From NCBI GenBank assembly GCA_946186175.1, contig CAMHMG010000086.1:1-11650 (forward strand): DNA of 11,650 nucleotides, read 5' to 3'. The notes below the pieces were generated by a model, which saw only the letters and a program-made list of their open reading frames with translations, had not been told where the DNA came from and made no database searches. A program made the translations under genes and the position numbers. The stretch is from an uncultured Clostridia bacterium (GTDB taxonomy: Bacteria > Bacillota > Clostridia > Lachnospirales > Lachnospiraceae). This document shows positions 1-7,744 of this stretch, in pieces (the stretch's first letter is position 1; each line of letters starts with the position of its first letter).

Positions 1-10
1 GGTGAAGTAA

Positions 11-482
11 GCTCCTTAAGGAGCGCAACTAAGCCATAGTGCTGTTCTGTTGGTTGGACAGGGCAGGGATCATAAAAGTAAGCCGGTTATTACGTTATAT
101 CAATCCGCAAACTTTTATGCCAGCCGCCCAGCCCTACGGCAAGAGCTGTTTTGTATAGTTTATAAATTAACAGCACAGTTATGATTAATTAAATCAATAA
201 AGTAGAATCGAAACTTTCAACAACTTATAGTATTGTGAAACGGCGAGCGGTAACAGCCTAATGCTCGCGAAGGGCTTTGTGTGACGTCAGTACTTAATGA
301 ACGGATGCTACAAGCATTCGTGAATTTAGTACTGCTACGTCGCACAACGCGAGTGCAAACGGGTCCCGAAGCGAGTATGGCTGGTTATCGGAGCCGTTCA
401 CAATAGGAAAACGTATAAAAGTTTCGAACAAAGACTATCATAACTTCAATCATAACTGTGCGTCCGTCAAACAAACAGCTCT
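11..482 (+). ncRNA. Putative large structured non-coding RNA, family unknown
   Basis: No convincing ORF is present, but nested complementary segments run through the region. Outer to inner they are 142-151 with 473-482 (10 bp), 173-186 with 448-461 (14 bp, perfect), 208-217 with 418-427 (10 bp), 231-239 and 241-244 with 393-405, 249-258 with 379-389 (one bulge), 264-269 with 348-353, 277-287 with 337-347, and 289-294 with 328-333. The tip is hairpin 302-308/314-320 with loop TACAA. On the 5' side are a perfect 14-base palindrome (11-24), stem 60-68/127-135 and hairpin 71-79/111-119. Three wobble pairs (282-342, 304-318, 250-388) are G-U on the + strand and would be A-C on the other, so a + strand transcript is favoured. 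Hallmarks of RNase P RNA, tmRNA, SRP RNA and T-box leaders are not seen. It could instead be a fold-back mobile element. The ends are approximate and the 5' end may lie outside the window. Confidence 0.55.
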
Positions 483-502
483 ATAAACCCGAATTTGTAT
501 AC

Positions 503-531
503 TTGCGTATCGTTTGTTATGAGGTTATAAT
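503..531 (+). promoter_or_regulatory. Predicted sigma-A type promoter for prmA
   Basis: A perfect TATAAT at 526-531 lies 17 bases downstream of TTGCGT at 503-508, which keeps only the TTG of the -35 consensus. Transcription would begin near 538, leaving a leader of about 30 bases before the prmA start at 569. It lies just after the last structured stem (ending at 482), so prmA need not be read from the structured RNA's own promoter. Confidence 0.5.
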
Positions 532-568
532 GATAAAGATTTGATATTTATAGGATGGTAGAAAGAAT

Positions 569-1558
569 ATGAAGTGGACTAAGATTACTATAGAAACAAC
601 AACACAAGCAACGGATATGTTAAGTTATGTGTTGGGTGAATACGGTGTTGAAGGGATTGAGGTTGAAGATAAGATTCCGTTATCGCAAGAGGAAAAAGAG
701 GCTATGTATATAGACATTTTACCGGAGCTTCCACCTGATGATGGTATTGCTTATGTGTCGTGTTACATCAATGCTACAGGACAAGATTCTGAACATGCGG
801 GAAATGAATTTGACTTAAAAGAATTGTGTAAGTATATACAGGAACAACTTGCTGATATGTCATCCTATATGGAGGTTGGTACAGGAAAGATTTCTATAGG
901 TGAGACTGAGGATAAAGACTGGATCAATAATTGGAAAGAATTCTTCCATCCTTTCAGATTAGAGGATAATATCGTAATCCAGCCGACATGGACTGAAAAT
1001 GCTGAGGTTAAAGAAGGGGATATAGTTATCAAGATTGATCCGGGAACGGCATTCGGGACAGGCTCACATGAAACTACCAAACTTTGTATAGGAGGATTGA
1101 AAAAATATATTGCTCAGGATGGAAGTACAACAGTTCTTGATGCAGGATGTGGAAGTGGTATATTATCAATAATTGCACTAAAACTAGGCGCTGCAAGGGT
1201 TTATGGTGTAGATATTGATAAATTAGCGGTTGATGCCAGCATAGAAAATCTTAAGTTGAATGATATAGAAAATAGCAGATATACAATAGCAGAGGGTAAT
1301 ATTATTGGAGATAGCAGCTTTGCTGACAGTGTTGAGAAGAACGGGAAGTATGATATTGTTGTTGCCAATATATTGGCAGATGTAATTATTCCATTATCTT
1401 CGGTTGTAAGGCGTTTTATGAAGCAGGATGGAGTTTTTATCAGCTCAGGTATTATTTACTCCAAAGAAGAGGATGTTAAAAAAGCTCTGGTTGAAAATGG
1501 GTTTGAGATTATTGAGACAAATCATATGGGTGAATGGGTATCATTTGTGTCTAAGTAG
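569..1558 (+). CDS. prmA: Ribosomal protein L11 methyltransferase PrmA
   Basis: This 329-residue cytoplasmic enzyme uses S-adenosylmethionine to methylate ribosomal protein L11. The N-terminal part (about 1-110) corresponds to the substrate-recognition domain. The linker carries a DW..NWK motif at 117-123. The family signature DPGTAFGTGSHETT is at 157-170, the SAM-binding motif I LDAGCGSGILS at 190-200, the acidic residues VDID at 214-217 and the NIL motif at 267-269. It ends with the GEWVSF motif typical of PrmA. The length is slightly above the usual ~300 residues, with an extended hydrophilic stretch around 70-85. The ATG at 569 has an AGGATGG ribosome binding site at 552-558. rsmE follows after 33 bases, a pairing common in Firmicutes, so the two are probably co-transcribed from the promoter at 503-531. 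Confidence 0.95.
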   Translation: MKWTKITIETTTQATDMLSYVLGEYGVEGIEVEDKIPLSQEEKEAMYIDILPELPPDDGIAYVSCYINATGQDSEHAGNEFDLKELCKYIQEQLADMSSYMEVGTGKISIGETEDKDWINNWKEFFHPFRLEDNIVIQPTWTENAEVKEGDIVIKIDPGTAFGTGSHETTKLCIGGLKKYIAQDGSTTVLDAGCGSGILSIIALKLGAARVYGVDIDKLAVDASIENLKLNDIENSRYTIAEGNIIGDSSFADSVEKNGKYDIVVANILADVIIPLSSVVRRFMKQDGVFISSGIIYSKEEDVKKALVENGFEIIETNHMGEWVSFVSK

Positions 1559-1591
1559 AATTATTTGATGAAATTTATGGAGAAATGAAAT

Positions 1592-2392
1592 ATGTATAGG
1601 TTTTTTGTAGATGCAGATCAATTAAATAATGATTACATTGAGATAACAGGTGATGATTATAATCATATTCGGAATGTGCTGCGTATGAAGGTTGGTGAAT
1701 CAGTTCTTCTTAGTTGTGGAGATAACAGGGAATATGAGGCAATAATTGAGAAATTTTCTGAAAGTAATAATGATTCAGAAGAAAAGGGAGTGAAATCACA
1801 TCATTGTAATGGCAAATCAAAAGAGCCGGCAGTTTTGCTTAAAATAACAGATGTGTTTGGAAATGCAAGAGAATTGCCTTCTAAGATTACATTGTTCCAG
1901 GGTTATCCAAAGGGTGACAAGATGGAACAGATCGTACAAAAAGCAGTAGAACTTGGAGCATATGAGATAGTTCCGGTTATGATGAAACGTTGTGTTGTAA
2001 AGCTTGATGAGAAGAAAGCCGGAAAGAAGGTGGAACGGCTTAATTCAATAGCAGAGAGTGCTGCAAAACAGTCAAAGCGGGGACTTATACCAAAGGTAAA
2101 AGAAGTGATGACTTTTGATGCATCGTTAGAGTTTGCAAAATCATTGGATTATGTTATAATACCATATGAATGTGCTGAAGGTATGGATTGTTCAAGAACG
2201 ATATTGAAATCAGCAGCAGATAAAGGTACGGTAGGCTTATTCATAGGACCGGAGGGCGGATTTGAAGTTTCTGAGATTGAGAAACTCAAGTTGATGGGAG
2301 GAAACATTATAACTCTCGGACATAGAATACTTAGAACTGAGACAGCGGGGATGGCTGTGCTGTCTATTCTTATGTGGTTGATAGATAATTAG
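1592..2392 (+). CDS. rsmE: 16S rRNA (uracil1498-N3)-methyltransferase RsmE
   Basis: A 266-residue SPOUT-type methyltransferase that modifies U1498 of 16S rRNA in the decoding region. The N-terminal PUA-like RNA-binding domain includes H25 followed by RNVLR. The catalytic domain has KGDKMEQIVQKAVELG (107-122), the SAAKQSKR motif (156-163), GPEGG (219-223) and the knot-forming LGHRILRTETA (242-252), all diagnostic of RsmE. A polar segment (about 55-78, rich in Ser, Asn, Glu and Lys) lengthens the PUA domain beyond the usual ~245-residue protein. It is probably a surface loop. The ATG at 1592 follows a GGAG at 1579-1582. The gene is downstream of prmA with no visible terminator on either side, so transcription may continue into the next gene. 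Confidence 0.95.
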   Translation: MYRFFVDADQLNNDYIEITGDDYNHIRNVLRMKVGESVLLSCGDNREYEAIIEKFSESNNDSEEKGVKSHHCNGKSKEPAVLLKITDVFGNARELPSKITLFQGYPKGDKMEQIVQKAVELGAYEIVPVMMKRCVVKLDEKKAGKKVERLNSIAESAAKQSKRGLIPKVKEVMTFDASLEFAKSLDYVIIPYECAEGMDCSRTILKSAADKGTVGLFIGPEGGFEVSEIEKLKLMGGNIITLGHRILRTETAGMAVLSILMWLIDN

Positions 2393-2408
2393 GTTTCATA
2401 TAAGGGTT

Positions 2409-2414
2409 GGAAGG
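2409..2414 (+). promoter_or_regulatory. Ribosome binding site deciding a TTG start
   Basis: GGAAGG at 2409-2414 sits 7 bases before the TTG at 2422. The alternative TTG at 2407 has AAGGG directly against it, too close to act. Starting at 2422 also gives the N-terminus MGKYFNTGN, which matches the usual start of this ATPase family. Confidence 0.6.
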
Positions 2415-2421
2415 TGGTTGT

Positions 2422-4008
2422 TTGGGCAAGTACTTTAATACAGGTAATGTTGGTTTTAAGAGAATTATAAAATCCGAATATATTGACAAGACAGGAATGA
2501 TAGATATTGTTAATGATTCTGTCGAAACTACAGAGAATCTCATTTGTATAAGTCGGCCAAGAAGATTCGGAAAGTCTTTTATTGCCCAGATGCTAAATGC
2601 ATATTATGACTGTTCGTGTGATTCTCATGAGCTATTTAATAATCTTGAAATTAGTAAAGCTGATTCTTATGAGGAATATATTAATAGATACAATGTAATT
2701 TATATTGATATAACAGGTTTTATATCAGATGTTCAAAGGGAGGGCGGGAATATATCAGATATTCCCGGTATGATAGCGGAATCAATCAGAAAAGATATTG
2801 TAGAGTATTATCCTGAACTAATGGAAGTTTCTATGCTTGAAGATTGTCTGCTTAAATGTGTTGATATTACCGGACGTATGTTTGTATTTATTATTGACGA
2901 ATGGGATGCATTAATTAGAGAAGCAAAGCATGATAGCAATACACAAAAGGCATATCTTAATCTTCTCAGGGGGCTTTTTAAGAATGCCAATGTGACCCCG
3001 AAAATAGTTGCTTTAGCATATATGACAGGAATACTTCCGATAAAAAAGGATGGAACAGAATCTGCTCTTTCAGATTTTAATGAATATTCTGTGCTTGATC
3101 CATATAAATATGATACATATATCGGGTTTACAGAAAAAGAAGTGGAGATGTTATGTAAACTTCATGGCATGAATTTTGATAGTATGAGATATTGGTATAA
3201 TGGATATGCTATTGGAAGCTGCAAATCAATATATAACCCGTATTCTGTTATGCAGGCAATAAAGCGTGGAAAATATAAGTCATACTGGAAAAAAACAACT
3301 GCATCAGAATCATTGGGAACATATATTGATATGGATTTTGACGGTTTGCAGGAGGAAGTGTTAAGGCTGATAGCGGGAGAATCAATAGAAGTGCATACTG
3401 ATGATTTTGCCAATGATGTTGAGTCATTTGGCATGAAAGATGATGTGTTGACCTTGATGATTCATCTGGGTTATCTGGCATACGATGAAGATACTTCGAA
3501 TGTAAGAATACCGAATGAAGAAGTTCGGGAAGAGTTTGATTCGCTTGTGAGAAAAGCAAATATGAATAAACTTGCTGAATTAATCAGAAATTCGGAAAGG
3601 CTTCTCAAAAATACATTATCCGGTAATTCAGAAGCGGTTTCCAAAGCTATTGATAGAATAAGGGATAGTAATTATGCTCCTAATTTCTATAATAATGAAC
3701 AGGCTCTTCGTTATATCATTAAATTCGCATATATTATATGTGTTGATAAATATATGCGAATAGAAGAATTACCATCAGGAAAGGGAATAGCTGATGTTGT
3801 ATATATCCCCAAAAAAAATACAATGGATCCTGCGCTTGTTATTGAACTTAAATGGGATAAAACTGAAGATGCGGCGATAAAACAAATAAAAAATAAGAAT
3901 TACCCCGCAATTTTGGAAGGTTATGGAGGAGAGATTTTGATGGTTGGAATTAATTATGATTCCGGCAGTAAGGTTCACTCATGTAAGATAGAAAGAGTCA
4001 AAAAATAA
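2422..4008 (+). CDS. AAA-ATPase-like protein with C-terminal PD-(D/E)XK nuclease domain (DUF1703 type)
   Basis: A 528-residue protein (start TTG at 2422; 533 if TTG 2407 is used) of the AAA-ATPase-like/PDDEXK_9 family. Numbering from 2422, the N-terminus MGKYFNTGN and YIDKTG (about 20-25) are family signatures. A modified P-loop SRPRRFGKS lies at 44-52 and a Walker B-like FIIDEWDAL at 156-164. The C-terminal domain carries a PD-(D/E)XK-like core: G-ADVVYIP with D458, then E475-L-K477 in VIELKW. No membrane segment is apparent. The family is abundant, often in many copies, in gut and rumen Clostridia and Bacteroidetes. Its role is unproven; a mobile or defence-related function is often suspected. 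It sits 29 bases after rsmE and 25 bases before an SDR gene on the same strand, with no obvious terminator. I regard it as an insertion between housekeeping and biosynthetic genes (inference). Both candidate catalytic sites look intact. Confidence 0.85.
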   Translation: MGKYFNTGNVGFKRIIKSEYIDKTGMIDIVNDSVETTENLICISRPRRFGKSFIAQMLNAYYDCSCDSHELFNNLEISKADSYEEYINRYNVIYIDITGFISDVQREGGNISDIPGMIAESIRKDIVEYYPELMEVSMLEDCLLKCVDITGRMFVFIIDEWDALIREAKHDSNTQKAYLNLLRGLFKNANVTPKIVALAYMTGILPIKKDGTESALSDFNEYSVLDPYKYDTYIGFTEKEVEMLCKLHGMNFDSMRYWYNGYAIGSCKSIYNPYSVMQAIKRGKYKSYWKKTTASESLGTYIDMDFDGLQEEVLRLIAGESIEVHTDDFANDVESFGMKDDVLTLMIHLGYLAYDEDTSNVRIPNEEVREEFDSLVRKANMNKLAELIRNSERLLKNTLSGNSEAVSKAIDRIRDSNYAPNFYNNEQALRYIIKFAYIICVDKYMRIEELPSGKGIADVVYIPKKNTMDPALVIELKWDKTEDAAIKQIKNKNYPAILEGYGGEILMVGINYDSGSKVHSCKIERVKK

Positions 4009-4033
4009 AGAGGATAACTGCGGAGGACTGGCT

Positions 4034-4774
4034 GTGTTAAAAGGAAAGAATATCATTGTTACGGGTTCTAACAGAGGAATAGGTAAGGAGATAGTATCAA
4101 AATGTGCTTCATGCGGTGCTAATATATGGGCGTGTGCAAGAACGGAATCTGATGAATTCGAGCAATATATAAGTAAATTATCTGATGAGAATAAAGTATG
4201 GATAAAGCCTGTATATTTTGATCTTGGAAAAGAAGAAGAGATAAAGGCAGGAGTCAAATCAATAATCAGTGAGAAGAAGAAAATAGATGTTCTTGTTAAT
4301 AATGCAGGTATTGCTTATGGGGGTCTTATGCAGATGACTCCTATGGACAAGTTAAGAGAGGTGTTTGATATCAATTATTTTGCGCCTATCCTAATTATGC
4401 AGTTGATTTCCAGAGTGATGCAGCGACAGAAAGAGGGCAGTATTATCAACATTGCATCGGTTGGCGGAATTGAGACTAATCCGGGTTATCTTGCATACGG
4501 TTCGAGTAAGGCATCGCTTATATGGGCGACAAAGTCTGTTGCTAAGGAACTGGGAGTATATAATATTCGCGTGAATGCCGTTGCCCCGGGACTTACGGAT
4601 ACCGCAATGGGTAATTACAAATCTGATGAAGAACTTCAAAAAACTATCGAAAGAACAGGACTTAAGAGAATGGCAGAACCGATAGAGATAGCCAATGCAG
4701 TTGCTTTTCTGGCATCTGACGAGGCATCATTTATTACGGGAGAGATACTTAAAGTTGATGGAGGAAGAGCATGA
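4034..4774 (+). CDS. Short-chain dehydrogenase/reductase (FabG-like), first of three
   Basis: A 246-residue classical SDR that should use NAD(P)H to reduce or oxidise a keto or hydroxyl group. The nucleotide-binding TGSNRGIG is at 10-17, NNAG at 89-92, structural Asn at N114, catalytic Ser near S142 and Y155-G-S-S-K159. PG at 185-186 and the C-terminal VDGG are as in FabG-type enzymes. The length is normal. The start is GTG at 4034 with GGAGG at 4022-4026. The stop overlaps the ATG of the transketolase N-terminal gene by 4 bases, so the two are translationally coupled. This context argues for a dedicated biosynthetic role rather than fatty-acid synthesis. It resembles the SDR at 8983 (shared LKGKN and NRGIGK at the N-terminus), suggesting duplication. 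The substrate is unknown. Confidence 0.9.
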   Translation: MLKGKNIIVTGSNRGIGKEIVSKCASCGANIWACARTESDEFEQYISKLSDENKVWIKPVYFDLGKEEEIKAGVKSIISEKKKIDVLVNNAGIAYGGLMQMTPMDKLREVFDINYFAPILIMQLISRVMQRQKEGSIINIASVGGIETNPGYLAYGSSKASLIWATKSVAKELGVYNIRVNAVAPGLTDTAMGNYKSDEELQKTIERTGLKRMAEPIEIANAVAFLASDEASFITGEILKVDGGRA

Positions 4775-5604
4775 GTTATTCGTGGAATGAGACGGATGTT
4801 GAAGCATTAACTGCTATGTCAAAAAGAATGAGACTTGATGCAATGGATATGGCTCTTGCATCAGGTAATAACGGTTCTCATCTTGGCGGAAGTCTTTCGT
4901 GTATAGAGATATTGGCGGTTCTTTATGGCAAGGTATTAAGTTATGATGTTAATGCCCCGTTAAAGCCTGACCGTGATCGTTTTATACCTAGTAAAAATCA
5001 TTGTGTGCTTGCTCATATTCCGGCTCTTGCTGAGGCAGGTTTTATAGATAAGAGTGAGATATTGGAATTTCAGAAAGACGGAGGGCGGCTTACCGGATAT
5101 CCTATGAGGAAGGAAATCGGACTTGAGTATTCGGGTGGCAGTCTTGGAATGGCAATATCGGTCGGCATTGGTATTGCATTGAAAATGAAGGAACAGGGAT
5201 TTGATAATAAGGTATATATATTAATGGGTGACGGTGAATTAAATGAGGGTTCAATATGGGAAGCATTTATGTCTGCCGCTCATTTTGGACTTGACAATCT
5301 TGTGGCAATAATAGACAGGAATCACCTGTCATATGACGGTGATACTGAAGAAGTCATGGGCATAGAACCGTTAACAGATAAGCTTGCAAGCTTTAATTGG
5401 CATGTCAGTACATGTGACGGACATGATGTATCAAGTCTTCTTAAAGCCTTTTCAGATGATAAGAAGGGAAGTCCTCATATTATTATTGCTGACACAATAA
5501 AGGGTAAAGGGGTATCATTTATAGAAAACAGAAGAGAATGGCATCATCATAGGTTATCGCAGGCTGAATACGTGCAGGCGGTTAATGAAATTAACAATGA
5601 ATGA
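4771..5604 (+). CDS. Transketolase, N-terminal (thiamine diphosphate-binding) subunit
   Basis: A 277-residue protein matching the first domain of transketolase, which binds the pyrophosphate of thiamine diphosphate. It shows GSHLGGSLS (35-43, with the active-site His), GDGELNEGSIWEA (153-165) leading to DRN (182-184) as the Mg/ThDP-binding motif, DGHD (216-219) and TIKGKG (242-247). A WHHH stretch lies near the C-terminus. It is about half a full-length transketolase (~650 residues); the other half is the next gene. The split form is common in anaerobes and archaea. The start overlaps the upstream SDR stop by 4 bases. In this cluster it may transfer a two-carbon ketol unit onto an unusual aldehyde rather than serve the pentose phosphate pathway (inference). 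Confidence 0.92.
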   Translation: MSYSWNETDVEALTAMSKRMRLDAMDMALASGNNGSHLGGSLSCIEILAVLYGKVLSYDVNAPLKPDRDRFIPSKNHCVLAHIPALAEAGFIDKSEILEFQKDGGRLTGYPMRKEIGLEYSGGSLGMAISVGIGIALKMKEQGFDNKVYILMGDGELNEGSIWEAFMSAAHFGLDNLVAIIDRNHLSYDGDTEEVMGIEPLTDKLASFNWHVSTCDGHDVSSLLKAFSDDKKGSPHIIIADTIKGKGVSFIENRREWHHHRLSQAEYVQAVNEINNE

Positions 5605-5613
5605 TATTCAATA

Positions 5614-5631
5614 TCGAAATATATATTTCGA
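5614..5631. repeat. 18-base perfect palindrome between the transketolase genes
   Basis: TCGAAATATATATTTCGA reads the same on both strands and lies 10 bases after the stop of the N-terminal transketolase gene. No T-run follows, so it is a poor intrinsic terminator. It could be an operator or an mRNA processing hairpin. It overlaps the expected upstream region of the -10 box at 5654. Confidence 0.6.
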
Positions 5632-5653
5632 ATTAACTAATTAGAAAATATAG

Positions 5654-5659
5654 TATAAT
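5654..5659 (+). promoter_or_regulatory. Possible internal promoter -10 box before the transketolase C-terminal gene
   Basis: A perfect TATAAT lies 28 bases before the start at 5688. At 17-base spacing the -35 position reads AATTAA, which is poor, so activator help or chance in AT-rich DNA are both possible. The 83-base gap here is the longest between genes of the biosynthetic cluster. Confidence 0.3.
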
Positions 5660-5687
5660 ACTTATTTTAAGTCGGAGGAAATAAGAA

Positions 5688-6662
5688 ATGAAGATTACAC
5701 CGGCTATAATCAGGAAATGGTCGATGCTTGGACAACGAGGTACCGCATTCGGAATAGCAATGCCGGACATCGCATCAAGAAAGGATAATGTCAAATTATT
5801 AACTGCGGATCTTTCGCTGCTTTCAGGTATGGAAAGGTATGCAACAGATTATCCGGGAAAATTTCTTAATGTGGGAATTGCTGAGCAGAATATGATAGGA
5901 ATTGCAGCGGGACTAGCAATGGAGGGCGATTGTGTTTTTGCATCTACATATGCTTCGTTTATTGCTGTAAGAAGTCTTGAGCATGTAAGACAGCATTTAT
6001 CATATCTTAATTGTAATGTCAAGATCATAGGGTCTTCGGCAGGTGTTGTTGCTGCCAAATCCGGAGTATCACATTGGGCTACTGAGGATATAGCATTTAT
6101 GAGGGCACTGCCTAATATCAAAGTGTTTTCTCCTGCTGACGGACTTGAAGTCATTAAAGTGATGGAGTATGCGGCAGATAATGACGGACCTGTATATATC
6201 AGGCTTAGCGGCGGACTTAACTGCCCGGCAGTATATAAAGAGGATTACAATTTCGAAGCCGGAAAGATGATAAAGTTGTCAGACAAGGGAAAAGATGTTG
6301 CAGTGATAGCTACAGGACTTATGGTTTCAGAATCCATGAAAGCTGTAGAAATGCTTTCAGAAAAAGGCATTAATTGTTCGTTGTTTGATATGCATACTAT
6401 AAAACCGATTGATAAGGATACATTAAGCGAAATATTTAAAGATTACGGACTGATCGTTACGGTTGAAGAGCATAATGTAATTGGAGGCATGGGCAGTGCG
6501 GTAGCAGAATTTAAGGCGGGATTTGCTAATGCACCAAGACAGATATTCATTGGTTTTAATGACTGCTTTGCCAATGCAGGATCACAGCATTACATATGGG
6601 AGAATACAGGTCTTACGGCAGATAAGATTGCCGTAAGAATTGAGACGGAGTATAAAAGATGA
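5688..6662 (+). CDS. Transketolase, C-terminal (pyrimidine-binding) subunit
   Basis: A 324-residue protein covering the central and C-terminal transketolase domains. NVGIAEQNMIGIAAGLA at 61-77 holds E66, the glutamate that activates the thiamine diphosphate cofactor. GVSHWATEDIAFMRALPN (126-143) and the downstream SPADG match the family. The region from about 200 on is the C-terminal transketolase domain, with TVEEHNVIGGMGSAVAE (258-274). It should form a heterotetramer with the product of the gene at 4771, giving a composite active site. The ATG follows GGAGG at 5674-5678. Its stop overlaps the start of the LuxE-like gene by 4 bases, coupling their translation. The same domains occur in 1-deoxyxylulose-5-phosphate synthase, but that enzyme is one chain. 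Confidence 0.92.
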   Translation: MKITPAIIRKWSMLGQRGTAFGIAMPDIASRKDNVKLLTADLSLLSGMERYATDYPGKFLNVGIAEQNMIGIAAGLAMEGDCVFASTYASFIAVRSLEHVRQHLSYLNCNVKIIGSSAGVVAAKSGVSHWATEDIAFMRALPNIKVFSPADGLEVIKVMEYAADNDGPVYIRLSGGLNCPAVYKEDYNFEAGKMIKLSDKGKDVAVIATGLMVSESMKAVEMLSEKGINCSLFDMHTIKPIDKDTLSEIFKDYGLIVTVEEHNVIGGMGSAVAEFKAGFANAPRQIFIGFNDCFANAGSQHYIWENTGLTADKIAVRIETEYKR

Positions 6663-7744
6663 TTGAAGATTTCTATGAGTTAGATCCTTATGAACTTAAT
6701 AGAACTGACAAAGAAGAAATGCTAAGGTCTGAGTTGATATCTTTAACGGAATATCACAGGTCTCATTGTAAAGCATATTCGGATTTTATTAATTCTCTTG
6801 GTTATGATAGCGATATGGTGAAATCGGTTACAGATATCCCTTTTTTCCCTGTAAGAATGTTTAAAGAACTGGATCTTAAAAGCATTGATGATACGGATAT
6901 ATTTAAGACAATGACCTCTTCGGGTACAACAGGACAGAAAGTTTCTAAGATATTTCTCGATAAAGAGACAGCTATGATTCAGCAGAAGGTTATGGTTAAG
7001 ATTTTGTCTTCGTACTGGGGCAGGAAGCGCCTTCCTATGCTTGTTATAGATACGCCGGAAGTTGTCAGAAACCGTGAGATGTTTACAGCCAGAGGTGCAG
7101 CGATAATCGGATTACAGATTGTATCTAGAGAGACAGTGTATGCGTTAAATGATGATATGACACTTAACTTTGAGGTGCTTGATGCATTCCTTGAAAAATA
7201 CAAGGGACAACGATTTATAATATTCGGGTTCACATTTTTGGTATGGGAACATTTTTTTAAGGAAATAGAGAAATCGGGGCGTAAGTATGATATGTCGGAG
7301 GCTTTTCTTATGACAGGGGGCGGCTGGAAGAAGCTTGAAAGTTCAGCTGTATCGAGAGATGTATTTAAAGAAAAGTTCAGAAGTCTGTGTAATATGGGTC
7401 ATTTTCTTGATCATTACGGAATGGTGGAACAGACGGGATGTATATATGCAGAATGTGAATGCGGCCATCTTCATGCAAGTATATATTCAGATGTAATTAC
7501 AAGAAGATATACTGATTTTTCTCCATGCGAGATTGGTGAAAAAGGAATAATACAGGTTGTTTCGGTTCTTCCTCATTCTTATCCTGGGCATTCTCTTCTT
7601 ACAGAGGATGAGGGAATAATTTTGGGAGAAGATGATTGTCCTTGCGGAAGAAAAGGTAAGTATATTAAGGTTATAGGAAGAATGAAAAGTGCTGAGCTTA
7701 GGGGGTGCAGTGATACCTATGCAGATAAATACGGAAAAAATTAA
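6659..7744 (+). CDS. LuxE-like acyl-protein synthetase (adenylate-forming)
   Basis: A 361-residue protein of the LuxE acyl-protein synthetase family. LuxE activates a fatty acid with ATP and passes the acyl group to a Cys near its own C-terminus for reduction by LuxC. Seen here: the adenylate-forming loop TSSGTTGQ (86-93), TGGGWK (219-224), DHYGMVEQ (251-258) and the C-terminal IGRMKSAELRGC (339-350). C350, 11 residues from the end, is placed like Cys364 of Vibrio harveyi LuxE, the reported acyl-carrying residue. Two pairs, C266/C268 and C327/C329 (CPCG), could bind a metal. Length agrees with LuxE (~370). The ATG overlaps the transketolase stop by 4 bases and the LuxC-like gene follows with a 26-base overlap. 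No luciferase or LuxD gene is visible, so the substrate is probably not the luminescence fatty acid. Phenylacetate-CoA-ligase-like relatives are an alternative description. Confidence 0.85.
   Translation: MIEDFYELDPYELNRTDKEEMLRSELISLTEYHRSHCKAYSDFINSLGYDSDMVKSVTDIPFFPVRMFKELDLKSIDDTDIFKTMTSSGTTGQKVSKIFLDKETAMIQQKVMVKILSSYWGRKRLPMLVIDTPEVVRNREMFTARGAAIIGLQIVSRETVYALNDDMTLNFEVLDAFLEKYKGQRFIIFGFTFLVWEHFFKEIEKSGRKYDMSEAFLMTGGGWKKLESSAVSRDVFKEKFRSLCNMGHFLDHYGMVEQTGCIYAECECGHLHASIYSDVITRRYTDFSPCEIGEKGIIQVVSVLPHSYPGHSLLTEDEGIILGEDDCPCGRKGKYIKVIGRMKSAELRGCSDTYADKYGKN

Noticed and set aside
11..482. RNase P RNA, tmRNA, SRP RNA, T-box leader or group II intron in the 5' region
   Set aside because: Their conserved core sequences (for example GAGGAAAGTCC of RNase P, the T-box GGTGG...ACCGCG pairing, or an intron domain V hairpin) are not seen.
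4771..6662. 1-deoxyxylulose-5-phosphate synthase broken by a frameshift
   Set aside because: The two halves are separated by 83 bases with a proper ribosome binding site and complete domain ends, as in naturally split transketolases.
7689..7718. GTG start at 7689 for the LuxC-like gene
   Set aside because: It lacks a clear ribosome binding site; ATG 7719 has one at 7701-7707 and gives a normal N-terminus.
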